Positions 29,261-38,607 of a stretch of DNA of 40,039 nt are shown piece by piece. This DNA comes from Verrucomicrobiota bacterium (GTDB lineage Bacteria; Verrucomicrobiota; Verrucomicrobiia; Limisphaerales; SIBE01): the NCBI GenBank assembly GCA_027623095.1, contig JAQBVM010000019.1, positions 1 through 40,039 on the forward strand, read 5' to 3'. The position numbers and the translations under genes were made by a program. Under the pieces are notes generated by a model that saw only the letters and a list, made by a program, of their open reading frames with translations, had not been told where the DNA came from and did no database searches. Positions within the stretch are counted from its first letter, which is position 1. Each line of letters begins with the position of its first letter.

Positions 29261-29468
29261 GTGGTCGATGCTGACAACCCTGGATCGTCAGACCCAATAA
29301 AACAAGACACAGTTGACGATAAATCCGTTTATTCATCTTAGACTACCGCTAAGCTGGCCGATGACAAGGAGAGCGCCAAGGGCATCCGACTTCGGAAGTT
29401 TCATCTTTCCACACGAATCACACGCCGCATGCGCTTGATAAATCCGAAAACTGGAATATCTCATATGC

Positions 29469-32075
29469 ATGCGGACAGAACGATTGACGATTAAGGCGCA
29501 AGGCGCAATTCAAGCGGCGCACGCGGCCGCCCGGGAATATTCGCACCAGGAGCTTGATGGAGAGCATTTGCTCCTTGCTCTGGTGCGGCAGGAAGACAGT
29601 TTGATTCCAGCGCTGCTGCGAAAGCTGGGCCTCCCAATCTCCAAACTTTCCTCCGACATTGAACAGGAACTTTCGCGCAGAGCAACCGTTCAGGGTTCGA
29701 GCCCGACCGAGTTATTCGCGAGCTCCGACTTGCGGAAAGCGTTTGATGCCGCCGAGGCGGAAGCCCGAAAACTCAAGGACGACTACGTCAGTACTGAGCA
29801 CCTCCTTCTGGGATTGCTGGACGAGGGAGGCACAACGCTCAAGAAACTTTTCGATTCACACCGGCTCAAGCGGGATACCGTGCTGAAGGCATTGGCCGAT
29901 CTCCGAGGAAACCAGCGAGTGACCGATCCGAATCCGGAAGACAAATTTCAGACTCTGGAGAAATATGGCCGCGATCTTACCGCCGCGGCGCGTGCGGGCA
30001 AAATCGACCCCGTCATCGGCCGGGACGACGAGATTCGACGCGTCATGCAGGTGTTAACGCGCCGAACGAAAAACAACCCAGTGTTGATTGGCGAACCCGG
30101 TGTCGGAAAAACCGCTATTGCCGAGGGACTGGCGCGGCGAATCGTGAGCGGCGACATCCCGGAATCTTTGAAGAACAAGCGTCTTATTTCCATGGACCTT
30201 GGAGCCATGATCGCCGGCGCAAAATACCGGGGCGAATTTGAAGACCGGTTGAAAGCGTTTCTCAAGGAGATCACTTCCAGCGAAGGCAGCATCATTCTTT
30301 TCATCGACGAATTGCACACCCTGGTCGGCGCGGGCGCGGCGGAAGGTTCCGCGGATGCGTCAAACATGCTTAAGCCGCAATTGGCTCGCGGGGAACTTCG
30401 TTGCATCGGAGCGACAACACTCAACGAATACCGCAAACATATCGAGAAAGACGCCGCACTTGAGCGGCGATTCCAGCCGGTGATGGTCCACCAGCCCTCG
30501 GTCGAAGCCACAATCGCCATCTTGCGCGGGCTAAAGGAACGGTACGAGGTTCACCATGGAATTCACATTCAAGACGCGGCGCTGGTGGCGGCCGCAAAGC
30601 TCTCGAACAGGTACATCACCGACCGGTTTCTTCCCGACAAAGCGGTGGATCTAATGGACGAAGCGGCATCACGGCTTCGAATGGAACTCGATTCGTTGCC
30701 GGTTGAAATCGACCAACTAGACCGGCAGATCATGCAATTGGAGATTGAGCAGACGGCTCTGAAAAAGGAGAAGGATGAAGCTTCGAGAGAGCGGCTGAGA
30801 AAACTGGAGAAAGACCTGGCAAATCTCAAGGAACAGTCCGCTCACCTGAAAGCGCAGTGGCAGAATGAAAAGACGTCCATCAACGCGGTGAGCGCCCTAA
30901 ACAGCCAAATCGAAGAGTTGAAACTTGAACAGGAACAAGCCCAGCGCAACGGCGATCTCAACACGGCGGCGCAGATTCAATACGGGCATATTCCGGAATT
31001 GCAGAAGAATCTTGCGGCCGCGCAGCAATCGCTCCACGAGCGTCCCGCCGGTCAGCGGTTGCTCAATGAGGAAGTGACCGAGGACGACATTGCGAAGGTT
31101 GTGTCGATGTGGAGCGGCGTTCCGGTGAGCCGCATGCTGGAGGGCGAACGGCAGAAACTTGTCAAAATGGAGGACCGGCTTCAACAGCGCGTGATTGGAC
31201 AGGCCGAGGCCGTGAAGGCTGTTTCGAACGCTGTGCGCCGCGCCCGAAGCGGGTTGCAAGATCCGGACCGTCCGATCGGATCGTTCATTTTTCTCGGACC
31301 CACCGGAGTCGGGAAAACGGAATTAGCGCGCGCGCTCGCGGAATTCCTGTTCGACGACGAACATTCCATGGTTCGCATCGATATGAGCGAGTACATGGAA
31401 AAACACACTGTTTCCCGATTGATCGGCGCGCCGCCCGGATACGTCGGCTATGAAGAGGGCGGCCAATTGAGCGAAGCGGTCAGACGGCACCCTTACTGTG
31501 TCGTATTGTTCGACGAGATTGAAAAAGCGCACCACGATATCTTCAATGTCTTGTTGCAGGTCCTTGATGACGGACGGCTCACGGACGGGCAGGGACGAAC
31601 GGTCGATTTCAAGAACACGATCGCGGTCATGACGAGCAACATCGGATCCACGATCATTCAAGAATACGCGGACCGTGGGGCAATTTCCGCGAGTGACACG
31701 ATCGAAATGGAAGATCGAATTCGATTGGAAATGCGCAGCCGGTTCCGTCCGGAATTTCTGAACCGGATCGACGATACGATCATTTTTCACAGCCTGACCG
31801 AGAAAGAGCTGGCAACGATCGTGGATATTCAACTGCGCCGCCTAGAGAAGCGCCTTGCCGAGCGCGATCTCCGAATCGAGCTTGATGTGTCCGCCCGCGG
31901 ATTGCTGGCGAAAGAAGGATACGACCCTCAGTTTGGAGCGCGTCCGTTGAAACGAGCAATACAAGAACATCTATTGGACCCTCTGGCGCTGCGGCTCTTG
32001 GATGGCGAGTTCGCGCCCGGCGAGGGAATCGGCGTATCCGCCAGCGGTGGCGAGTTACGATTCACGAAGATTTAA
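29469..32075 (+). CDS. clpB: ATP-dependent disaggregase chaperone ClpB
   Basis: The 868-residue product has the ClpB layout: Clp_N repeats (residues 1-145), first AAA+ domain with Walker A GEPGVGKT (208-215) and Walker B IILFIDE (275-281), a coiled-coil middle domain (about 400-520, [21 protein letters not shown] onward), second AAA+ domain with GPTGVGKT (610-617) and [11 protein letters not shown], and the C-terminal D2 domain ([15 protein letters not shown]). The long middle domain separates it from ClpA and ClpC. With DnaK it rescues aggregated proteins after stress. The ATG at 29469 gives the usual N-terminus, [15 protein letters not shown]. No clear heat-shock promoter or CIRCE operator was found upstream. 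Confidence 0.95.
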   Translation: MRTERLTIKAQGAIQAAHAAAREYSHQELDGEHLLLALVRQEDSLIPALLRKLGLPISKLSSDIEQELSRRATVQGSSPTELFASSDLRKAFDAAEAEARKLKDDYVSTEHLLLGLLDEGGTTLKKLFDSHRLKRDTVLKALADLRGNQRVTDPNPEDKFQTLEKYGRDLTAAARAGKIDPVIGRDDEIRRVMQVLTRRTKNNPVLIGEPGVGKTAIAEGLARRIVSGDIPESLKNKRLISMDLGAMIAGAKYRGEFEDRLKAFLKEITSSEGSIILFIDELHTLVGAGAAEGSADASNMLKPQLARGELRCIGATTLNEYRKHIEKDAALERRFQPVMVHQPSVEATIAILRGLKERYEVHHGIHIQDAALVAAAKLSNRYITDRFLPDKAVDLMDEAASRLRMELDSLPVEIDQLDRQIMQLEIEQTALKKEKDEASRERLRKLEKDLANLKEQSAHLKAQWQNEKTSINAVSALNSQIEELKLEQEQAQRNGDLNTAAQIQYGHIPELQKNLAAAQQSLHERPAGQRLLNEEVTEDDIAKVVSMWSGVPVSRMLEGERQKLVKMEDRLQQRVIGQAEAVKAVSNAVRRARSGLQDPDRPIGSFIFLGPTGVGKTELARALAEFLFDDEHSMVRIDMSEYMEKHTVSRLIGAPPGYVGYEEGGQLSEAVRRHPYCVVLFDEIEKAHHDIFNVLLQVLDDGRLTDGQGRTVDFKNTIAVMTSNIGSTIIQEYADRGAISASDTIEMEDRIRLEMRSRFRPEFLNRIDDTIIFHSLTEKELATIVDIQLRRLEKRLAERDLRIELDVSARGLLAKEGYDPQFGARPLKRAIQEHLLDPLALRLLDGEFAPGEGIGVSASGGELRFTKI

Positions 32076-32163
32076 TTTTCAGGCCTTACTGAAATAATCA
32101 AACGTCAGGTGGCAGCTCCGCGACGCGCAAAGACCGATTGCGTTTGGTTGGAGCGATGGTTTA

Positions 32164-32571
32164 ATGGGCCGCATGCGATTCTGTGTGGAACATATCGGGC
32201 TGGCGGCACGCGACCCGATCGCCCTGAAAGATTGGTACGTTCGCGCACTTGACGCGACGGTTGCATTTGAAACGGACCCGTCTCCCCCAGCGTTCTTCAT
32301 CAAACTTCCGGGAGGTCTGATGATCGAGATTTATCCGGGCGATTCCTCCAACACGATCACGGAGAATAACAAACTTTCCGGATGGCGGCACCTGGCGCTT
32401 CAGGTGGAGTCGCTTGAATCTGCGAGGCAAGAGCTTGCCGCCAAAGGAATACGGTTTGAGGATGATATCAAACCCGCCGGTGGCGGTGGACGAGTTCAGT
32501 TCTTCAAAGATTTTGAAGGGAATCTGCTTCATCTAACTGAACGACCACAGAACTCGATTTTTCGGAAGTAG
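32164..32571 (+). CDS. VOC (glyoxalase/bleomycin-resistance-like) family protein
   Basis: The 135-residue product is a single VOC module pair: VEHIGLAARDPIALKDWYVRAL with His10, then GGLMIEIYPG with Glu55, then GWRHLALQVESLESARQEL with His76, then FFKDFEGNLLHLTER with Glu126. These match the four metal-ligand positions of glyoxalase I-like enzymes, so it probably binds a divalent metal. The substrate is unknown. The start could also be ATG at 32173 (MRFCVEH). It lies downstream of clpB on the same strand, with 88 bp between. Confidence 0.82.
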   Translation: MGRMRFCVEHIGLAARDPIALKDWYVRALDATVAFETDPSPPAFFIKLPGGLMIEIYPGDSSNTITENNKLSGWRHLALQVESLESARQELAAKGIRFEDDIKPAGGGGRVQFFKDFEGNLLHLTERPQNSIFRK

Positions 32572-32683
32572 TCAGATTGGAACACCGATCGCCCAAATTG
32601 GTCAAAAGCGAGACTTTTGAACCTGCGTTCAGGATGAGCACACGCAAAGCAAAACCATACATCACTCCTCCGCTAACGTTATT

Positions 32684-33325
32684 GTGAACAGTTTCACGGC
32701 AATTATTTTCGACATGGACGGTGTAATCGTCGATAGCGAACCGAGACACGAACAAGCATTCCTGGAAGTGTTCCGGGAACTCGGTTTCACGGAAAACCAC
32801 GGAATCGACTTTCCAGCCTACTACGGAAAATCGGATCAGGCTGTTTGGATTGATTTTATCGAAAAACATCGCCCACCCTATTCGCTTGCCGAGCTTACAG
32901 ATCGAAAGCAGACCCGGTTCCTAGAAATGATCCACCTTGAGAAACCGATCTTCCAAGGTTTGCCTGGGTTAGTCGAGAAACTGGCTCAACGGTTTAAACT
33001 CGCGGTCGCCTCTGGCTCGTCGCACCCGGTGATTGATGGTGTCATGGCGATCAACAACCTCCGCCGCTTCTTTCCGATCGTGGTCAGCGCGCAGGACGTC
33101 GCCCGCGGCAAACCGGCGCCGGACATATTCCTGCGAACCGCTGAGCTGCTCGAAGTCGAACCCGCCGGTTGTTGTGTGATTGAAGATTCTGCGGCGGGGG
33201 TTGACGGCGCCTTGACCGCAGGGATGAAGGTGATTGCTATTACAAACAGCTTGCCGAAGGAAAAACTGACACGCGCCACACATACCGTTCGCACCTACGA
33301 AGAGATTAAGAGACTGCTTCTCTGA
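32684..33325 (+). CDS. HAD-superfamily hydrolase, beta-phosphoglucomutase-like
   Basis: The 213-residue product starts at GTG. Motif I is FDMDGVIVDSE (nucleophile Asp10, acid Asp12), motif II is VASGSSH, motif III is the Lys in GKPAPDIFL and motif IV is VIEDSAAGV. The helical cap between motif I and motif II (residues about 16-90) is that of the subfamily with phosphoglycolate phosphatase and beta-phosphoglucomutase. A phosphatase or mutase role on a small sugar phosphate is inferred. It is followed after 32 bp by the S4 gene on the same strand, possibly co-transcribed. Confidence 0.88.
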   Translation: MNSFTAIIFDMDGVIVDSEPRHEQAFLEVFRELGFTENHGIDFPAYYGKSDQAVWIDFIEKHRPPYSLAELTDRKQTRFLEMIHLEKPIFQGLPGLVEKLAQRFKLAVASGSSHPVIDGVMAINNLRRFFPIVVSAQDVARGKPAPDIFLRTAELLEVEPAGCCVIEDSAAGVDGALTAGMKVIAITNSLPKEKLTRATHTVRTYEEIKRLLL

Positions 33326-33357
33326 AGAGTTTCAAGGCGGGATGCCGGCGTATTCGT

Positions 33358-33753
33358 ATGGAACTTCAATTCTTGCGCATCGACAAATGGTTGTGGGCCG
33401 TCCGCCTCCACAAGACTCGATCGCTCGCCATAGACGCGTGCAAAGCGGGCCATGTTCAGGTAGATGGACACAAGGTCAAGCCCGCTCGAAACGTTAAATT
33501 GAACGAAGTCATTTCCGTAAGAATGGGCCTCATCACAAAAACGGTTCGTGTCACCGGCCTTATCGAACGAAGAATCGGCGCGAATCTGGTAAGTCAATAT
33601 TACGAGGACATTACTCCAACCGAAGAATACGAGAAGCTTAAGGACGAGAAACGCCAGCCATTCTTTGCCAATCCCAAAGGCTTCGGACGACCGACCAAGA
33701 AAGACCGTCGAGCGATGGGAAAACTTTTGGGACGTCCTGAGGACATGCTCTGA
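33358..33753 (+). CDS. S4-domain RNA-binding protein (Hsp15-like)
   Basis: The 131-residue product has the S4 fold at residues about 6-65: LRIDKWLWAVRLHKTRSLAIDACKAGHVQVDGHKVKPA, the RNA-binding loop layout of Hsp15/HslR. The C-terminal tail is basic (GRPTKKDRRAMGKLLG). Hsp15 binds stalled 50S subunits carrying peptidyl-tRNA in E. coli; the same role here is inferred. It follows the HAD gene closely and ends against an inverted repeat shared with the convergent metallo-hydrolase gene. Confidence 0.88.
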   Translation: MELQFLRIDKWLWAVRLHKTRSLAIDACKAGHVQVDGHKVKPARNVKLNEVISVRMGLITKTVRVTGLIERRIGANLVSQYYEDITPTEEYEKLKDEKRQPFFANPKGFGRPTKKDRRAMGKLLGRPEDML

Positions 33754-33770
33754 GCTGTCCAGGAACTAAC

Positions 33771-33848
33771 GTGGGGCGACACTCCGTTGAGTCCTGACTT
33801 CTTTCTCAAGCGCCAGAGTATAACAGGCTCCACAGAGTGTCGCCCCAC
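33771..33848. repeat. Inverted repeat, copy 2 of the GTGGGGCGA family
   Basis: The left arm (33771-33796) begins GTGGGGCGACACTC and ends GTCCTG. The right arm (33824-33848) runs CAGGCTCCACAG to GTCGCCCCAC, its near-complement, with about 27 bp between. It is the same family as 23329-23495 but with a short spacer. It lies between two convergent genes, where a hairpin could also act as a two-way terminator. Confidence 0.8.
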
Positions 33849-33947
33849 CGGGAAGAGGATCCATGATCCCGATTCGCGTCTTACGTAATTTCGCTCTCTC
33901 CCAAAGGGTTCCATTCCGCCAAACCTCAATCTGCCGATTCCCCGAGC

Positions 33948-35324
33948 TTACACCTTCAAACTCTCGCCAGGTCCCGGCTGGAATACCTTGATCTTCGGAA
34001 ATCGCGCGCGGATCTGCTCCTCAACCCATTGGCGGGAATCATCGTCGCCGTGGCCAAGCAGCACGGTCCGCGGAGAAACCCGTCCCACGAAATCGACAAG
34101 TTCATCACGATTGGCATGTGCGGTGAGATCGAAATCTTCAATCCGGCATCGCCGCGTCAAATCTCCAGCGCTGTCGCTGAAATGAAATGTCTCCCCATGG
34201 TTAGCGGCTTTTAATCGTCCGCCGGGCGTCTCGGGATCTGCGTATCCGACAAAGAAGATCGCCTGCTTTTCATCTCCAATCATTCGCACCGCCAGGTCGT
34301 GAGCCGCGGTCTTCTCGCTCATCATTCCGGCGGTGAGCACAAACAGACGGCCGCCGGAGAGCTTGATTTTTTCGAGTTTTTTTCGATCGAGCACGATCAG
34401 ATTCAGAGCCTCGGTCAGCATTAGATTCGTATGCTGACGATGAGCCCGGTGCGCCTCCAAATCGTATATCTCCGTAAATACGCGACCCAAGCCCCCTATA
34501 TAAACAGGTTGCTTCCGGAGCTTTTCCGAGTGCATTAACAATGCAAGTTGCGCCAGAATCTCCTGAGTTCTCCCTAGCGCAAAAACAGGAATCAAAATCG
34601 CGCCTTTCTGATCAGTCACAGTGTGAATTGCTTCCACAAGACGTTCGACCTCCGATTCGCGCGTCAAATCCTGCGGGACGTCGCGGTTGCCTCGAGTCGT
34701 TTCAAGCAACAACACATCGGCGGCGATGTCTTCAAAACGGGCGCCCTTGAGAATGGTCTGGTCCTGGAAACAGACGTCGCCCGTGTAGAAGAAGGTTTGT
34801 TTGCTGCCGCGGACCATAATTCCAGCGGAGCCAAGCGCGTGCCCTGCGTCGTAAAATTCCAGAGTCGGCGGAGGAAATCCAGCGTGCGGTTTATGCTGCG
34901 TGGCCCAGGGTATTTCGCGGTTGTATTTGCACCCTTGGAACAGGTGCGCCAAGTCATCCACTTCGCGATGCGTGTAGAGAGGATACTCGGAGATTCCCAA
35001 CTCCTCCCGTTGGCGCATCATCACGTTCACCGAATTGTGAAGAACACGTTCGACCAGGAAATAGCTCAATTCGCTCATGAAAACACGCGCCTCAGGAAAA
35101 TGGCGCAATGCCATCGGGAGAGACCCCACATGATCGTGGTGGCAATGGGAAATGGCGATCGCGTCCAGCGACTCGTCCTTGACCAAACCGTATTGAGGAA
35201 GGCTTCTGAGACCCCCACGTTTCGGATGGGTGCCGGCATCCAGCAGAATGCGATGGCCATCAATTTCTACAAACCAGGCACTGGCTCCTATATCACTGGA
35301 CGGGTTAAGATTTACAATCCGCAT
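33948..35324 (-). CDS. Metallo-beta-lactamase/beta-CASP RNA-processing hydrolase
   Basis: The 458-residue product shows the zinc-site motifs HCHHDH (residues 60-65), DAGHALGS (His162) and TGDVC (Asp183), then the beta-CASP motifs ETTRGNR (Glu208), LTAHANRDEL (motif B) and LLGHGD (motif C). This is the CPSF73/RNase-J-like group of RNA nucleases; some members act on DNA. No N-terminal KH domain, as in archaeal CPSF proteins, is present. Cytoplasmic RNA processing or decay is inferred. The ATG at 35324 starts directly at the beta-lactamase fold (MRIVNLNPSSDIGASAWFV). Confidence 0.9.
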   Translation of the reverse strand: MRIVNLNPSSDIGASAWFVEIDGHRILLDAGTHPKRGGLRSLPQYGLVKDESLDAIAISHCHHDHVGSLPMALRHFPEARVFMSELSYFLVERVLHNSVNVMMRQREELGISEYPLYTHREVDDLAHLFQGCKYNREIPWATQHKPHAGFPPPTLEFYDAGHALGSAGIMVRGSKQTFFYTGDVCFQDQTILKGARFEDIAADVLLLETTRGNRDVPQDLTRESEVERLVEAIHTVTDQKGAILIPVFALGRTQEILAQLALLMHSEKLRKQPVYIGGLGRVFTEIYDLEAHRAHRQHTNLMLTEALNLIVLDRKKLEKIKLSGGRLFVLTAGMMSEKTAAHDLAVRMIGDEKQAIFFVGYADPETPGGRLKAANHGETFHFSDSAGDLTRRCRIEDFDLTAHANRDELVDFVGRVSPRTVLLGHGDDDSRQWVEEQIRARFPKIKVFQPGPGESLKV

Positions 35325-35445
35325 GGAGAACCTTAACCGAGAAATGATTCATTCAAAATCCAAAATTCCCTTTTTCCACTCCAACTGACAGCCGCAACTG
35401 ATCCAAGGATTGCATTTGGATTCGGTCTGGAATAGAACCTCGGCT

Positions 35446-36702
35446 ATGTCGTTTCACTGGTTTCAAGTCTCGATCTGCGCCGGTTTATTCTTTCACTCCT
35501 CGGCGAACGGCGGCGATTGGCCGGAGTTCCGAGGACCCACCGCCCAGGGGCATTCTATGGAAAGGAACCTTCCCATCGAATGGAGCGCGACTCGAAATGT
35601 GGCGTGGAAACAAGCCATCGCGGGAAAAGGCTGGTCCTCTCCGGTGATTGCAAACGGCAAAATATTCCTCACGTCGGCAATACCATCCACGGACGGCGCA
35701 AGCCTATCGCTTCGAGCGCTTTGCTTGGATCAGACAGATGGACACATTCTCTGGAACACCGAAATTTTCGTCGAAGAAAAAGCGAATTCGCCGTCGATTC
35801 ACAACAAGAACAGCCACGCAAGTCCGACACCAATCGTCCAAGGAAATCAGGTTTTCTTTCATTTTGGTCACATGGGAACCGCTTGCTTGAGTTCGGAAGG
35901 GGCAATCATCTGGCGGAATTCGAGTTTGAAATACGAACCCGTCCACGGCGCTGGCGGCTCACCGCTCCTGGTGGATGACATGCTGGTCTTTAGTTGCGAC
36001 GGTGGTAGCGATCCGTTCCTTGCGGCTCTGGACACGCGGGACGGAAGCGTTCGCTGGAAAGTCCGGCGCGATACGGACGCTGCCAAGACTTTTTCATTTT
36101 CTACTCCGCTCCTAATTGACGTGGAGGGTCGCCAACAGGTGATTAGCCCCGGAAGCAATGTTCTCGCCGCGTACGAACCGGAGAATGGACAAGAAATCTG
36201 GAGAGTTCGATTTGAGGGATACTCCGTTATTCCACGCCCGGTTTACGGGCACGGACTTCTCTTCATCGGAACTGGATACGATCGGCCCTCCGTCATGGCC
36301 GTGCGTCCAGACGGCAAGGGAGATGCAACCTCATCACACGTAGAATGGACTGTCCCCCGCGGCGCTCCACACACACCATCGCTTCTTCTTGTCGGAGACG
36401 AACTCTATATGCTATCGGACTCGGGCGTCGCAAGCTGTTTAGACGCGCGAACAGGGCGGCTCAATTGGCAGGAGAGAATCGGCGGCAATTGTTCGGCTTC
36501 ACCAATCTTCGCTGACAACAAGATCTACTTTCAGAACGAGGCGGGCCTCGGCGTGGTCATCAAACCGGGAAAAGAATTTCGAAAGCTAGCCAGCAACGAG
36601 TTAAACGAACGGACCCTTGCATCCTATGCAGTAAGCGACGGCGCACTGTTCATTCGAAGCGAAAACCATGTGTTTCGAATTCAGGCCGATGCGACGCCGT
36701 AG
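35446..36702 (+). CDS. Exported PQQ-like beta-propeller repeat protein
   Basis: The ATG at 35446 gives MSFHWFQVSICAGLFFHSSANG, a signal peptide, followed by GDWPEFRGPTAQG, the entry motif of this group of exported propellers. The product has 418 residues. Blades repeat the pattern of a beta-strand pair with a W and G-D/N turn: VAWKQAIAGKGWSSPVIANGKIFLT, HILWNTEIF, VRWKVRRD, EIWRVRFEG, GRLNWQERIGGN. No PQQ-binding or dehydrogenase residues were recognised, so it is more likely a binding or scaffold protein than an enzyme. The gene is single and convergent with the TPR gene. Confidence 0.85.
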   Translation: MSFHWFQVSICAGLFFHSSANGGDWPEFRGPTAQGHSMERNLPIEWSATRNVAWKQAIAGKGWSSPVIANGKIFLTSAIPSTDGASLSLRALCLDQTDGHILWNTEIFVEEKANSPSIHNKNSHASPTPIVQGNQVFFHFGHMGTACLSSEGAIIWRNSSLKYEPVHGAGGSPLLVDDMLVFSCDGGSDPFLAALDTRDGSVRWKVRRDTDAAKTFSFSTPLLIDVEGRQQVISPGSNVLAAYEPENGQEIWRVRFEGYSVIPRPVYGHGLLFIGTGYDRPSVMAVRPDGKGDATSSHVEWTVPRGAPHTPSLLLVGDELYMLSDSGVASCLDARTGRLNWQERIGGNCSASPIFADNKIYFQNEAGLGVVIKPGKEFRKLASNELNERTLASYAVSDGALFIRSENHVFRIQADATP

Positions 36703-36715
36703 CCGCCCGCTCTGG

Positions 36716-36741
36716 CAGGAGTTCACACGAACGAACTCCTG
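36716..36741. terminator. Possible terminator hairpin between convergent genes
   Basis: CAGGAGTTC (36716-36724) and GAACTCCTG (36733-36741) form a perfect 9-bp stem with an 8-nt loop, just after the propeller gene. There is no run of T after it, so an intrinsic terminator is only possible. Confidence 0.4.
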
Positions 36742-36797
36742 GAGCGTTTGTTAGCCCTTCATTCTGAAACGAAGACCTTCTTCGTTAATGGCGGTCC

Positions 36798-37544
36798 TTA
36801 CCGCAGAAGCTGTTTGGCTCGGCGCACCCAGACCCGATCCCTTTTCCTCTGAAACGCCGGCGCACTTAAATCGTCATTCAATACTTCCCTTAGTTCCGGC
36901 AGGGCCAAATCCTTTTGCTGTTTCGCAAGGTAGATCTCGGCCAATTGAACACGCGCTCGCGCGTAAGTGTAGTCTTGAAGCACGCGCCGCAGCGTCGCTA
37001 CCGCAGCATCGTAATCGCCCGAAGCGGCGTAGGCTTCGGCAAGGCCCATCAGCGAATGCCCATAGTCGTGTTTCGGATTCTCCCGGCACGCGGTCTCAAG
37101 AAGCGCTCTCGCCTCACCCGGCCTTTTCAATCGGAGAAGGCATTGCCCTAGATGCCCGCGAACATCGAGATCGTCAGGATCACGTTCCAAAGCGCTCTGA
37201 TACGAACTATGTGCTTTCTCCAAATTCCCCTGCCCGTAGTAGATATCTCCCAGTTCCAAGTAGTGATGAGCCTTGTCCAACAGCCGAATTTGAGTTTCCA
37301 GCTCCCTGATCCGCTTCCTTTTGTGCGTGCCCGGCAATTCGAAACCGCCTGACATTCCGGAACTCGCGTTCCGATAAACCAGAAAAAAATACAGGGGCGC
37401 GTTGATTGGATGAAAAAGGATAATGAAAACCACCCAAAGCCATTCGCCACGCCTTACGGCATCAACCAGCATCCAAATGACGAAAGCCGCGTAAATCAAA
37501 AGCAGCGGGTTTCGAATTAACGACTCAAGCATGGCAACGGCCAT
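36798..37544 (-). CDS. Membrane-anchored TPR protein
   Basis: The product has two transmembrane helices at the N-terminus (LIRNPLLLIYAAFVIWMLVDAV and GEWLWVVFIILFHPINAPLYFFLV), then a charged linker, then at least four tetratricopeptide units: AHHYLELGDIYYGQGNLEKAHSSYQSALERDPD, DLDVRGHLGQCLLRLKRPGEARALLE, DYGHSLMGLAEAYAASGDYDAAVATLRRV and RARVQLAEIYLAKQQKDLALPELREV. TPRs are protein-binding scaffolds, here facing one side of the membrane. The ATG at 37544 (MAVAMLESLIRN) is preferred to a TTG at 37583, which adds 13 residues; ATG 37532 is also possible. Confidence 0.85.
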   Translation of the reverse strand: MAVAMLESLIRNPLLLIYAAFVIWMLVDAVRRGEWLWVVFIILFHPINAPLYFFLVYRNASSGMSGGFELPGTHKRKRIRELETQIRLLDKAHHYLELGDIYYGQGNLEKAHSSYQSALERDPDDLDVRGHLGQCLLRLKRPGEARALLETACRENPKHDYGHSLMGLAEAYAASGDYDAAVATLRRVLQDYTYARARVQLAEIYLAKQQKDLALPELREVLNDDLSAPAFQRKRDRVWVRRAKQLLR

Positions 37545-37972
37545 ATATCCTATATCCGCGAATCTCTCCGGTAAAGAATCCAAACGAGTTTCTCGATCAC
37601 CAAATCACGATTGTCATCGTTTGATGTTTGAGTCCAAGTGAGGGGGAGTGGGAACTCACCGCATAGGAGAATGCGCGGAATTCTTTGATTTTAAGAAAAC
37701 TGGATAATTCTAAAACTTACTCTTGACTAAATCGCTTTGTTTAGGCACAAACACCGACCCAATTTGGTTGGCTGACTTGGGACCAAGAAGGTAAATCGAC
37801 CTGGAAACCTTAATTAGGGCCGATGTAATCACCGTTCAAAATTGGAACCTATTTTGCTAAAAGCTGAATTGGTGCGAATTGAGATACCGTACTGTAATTC
37901 GGTGTCGTACTGGTGTCTTGATTTGCGCAACTTGCTAAAAAACTGAAAACTGAAATCTGAAATTGGAACAAA
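37545..37972. other. Intergenic region without a recognised gene
   Basis: AT-richer than its surroundings, with TTTGATTTTAAGAAAACTGG and other A/T tracts near 37680-37740 and repeated ACTGAAA-type words just before 37973. No gene, tRNA or riboswitch was recognised. Promoters of the two divergent neighbours should lie here. Confidence 0.5.
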
Positions 37973-38440
37973 ATGAAACCGTCGAAACAAACAACAAACA
38001 AAGTTGCAAAGAAAACGCCTGTGGCCAAGACAGCTCCAGCCGCTTCCAAAGCAACTCCAGAGCGGAACGAAAAAGTAGAAACCAAAACCGCACTAGTCGA
38101 GAATTCAAATGGCAAACAAGCCGAAAAGGCAAAAGTGTCAAATGGCGTAAACGTGGATGCACCTCAGAAAAAGACTTCTAAGCAGCCCGTCACAATGGTT
38201 GCTGTGAAAGCCGATGTCGGATTTGGCAATGCGCTCTTTATTCGCGGCCAAGGTCTTGGATTGACATGGGATCGGGGATTACCTCTCAATTGCGTCGATT
38301 CATCGACCTGGATTTGGTCGGCGCAAAACGTAAACGGCAAAGCGGAATTCAAGCTTTTGATCAACGATCAGATATGGTCCAAAGGTGAAAATCTCCGCGT
38401 CACTCCTGGCGAAAAAATCGAAATCGCCCCCGCATTCTAA
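37973..38440 (+). CDS. Lys/Ala-rich tail fused to a small carbohydrate-binding-like domain
   Basis: The 155-residue product starts MKPSKQTTNKVAKKTP; residues 1-70 are rich in Lys, Ala, Thr and Pro, histone-H1-like in composition and probably disordered. Residues 73-155 form a compact domain: VAVKADVGFGNALFIRGQG, LGLTWDRGLPLNC, STWIWSA, GKAEFKLLINDQIWSKGEN and PGEKIEIAPAF. The last pattern resembles the starch-binding (CBM20-like) fold, but the match is by eye only. No signal peptide is present, so it is cytoplasmic and could bind nucleic acid by its tail. The gene stands alone after a 428-bp gap. Confidence 0.75.
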   Translation: MKPSKQTTNKVAKKTPVAKTAPAASKATPERNEKVETKTALVENSNGKQAEKAKVSNGVNVDAPQKKTSKQPVTMVAVKADVGFGNALFIRGQGLGLTWDRGLPLNCVDSSTWIWSAQNVNGKAEFKLLINDQIWSKGENLRVTPGEKIEIAPAF

Positions 38441-38494
38441 CTTCACTTCCCAGGCGATACGCTTTATCGCTGAGATTCCTATTGACACCCGGTG

Positions 38495-38516
38495 CTCCCC
38501 TCCGCGCGGAGGGGAG
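38495..38516. terminator. Perfect 22-bp palindrome between convergent genes
   Basis: CTCCCCTCCGC followed directly by GCGGAGGGGAG, a perfect palindrome with no loop bases. It lies between the ends of the 37973-38440 and 38608-39777 genes and may act as a two-way terminator, although no T-run follows. Confidence 0.4.
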
Positions 38517-38607
38517 ACACAGAACCGGAAATCCAATTACTAGACAAAAGAATCGCTATATCAGTGCTTCTTCTTTACAGGTCTTGAAGGTAGAAACCGA
38601 GACGTCG

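Noticed and set aside
29261-29468. Heat-shock promoter or CIRCE element before clpB
   Set aside because: CTTGAT near 29434 was considered as a -35 box, but no matching -10 at proper spacing and no TTAGCACTC palindrome were found.
37545-37972. Possible small RNA in the AT-richer gap
   Set aside because: No stable hairpin followed by a T-run and no known RNA family could be recognised by eye.
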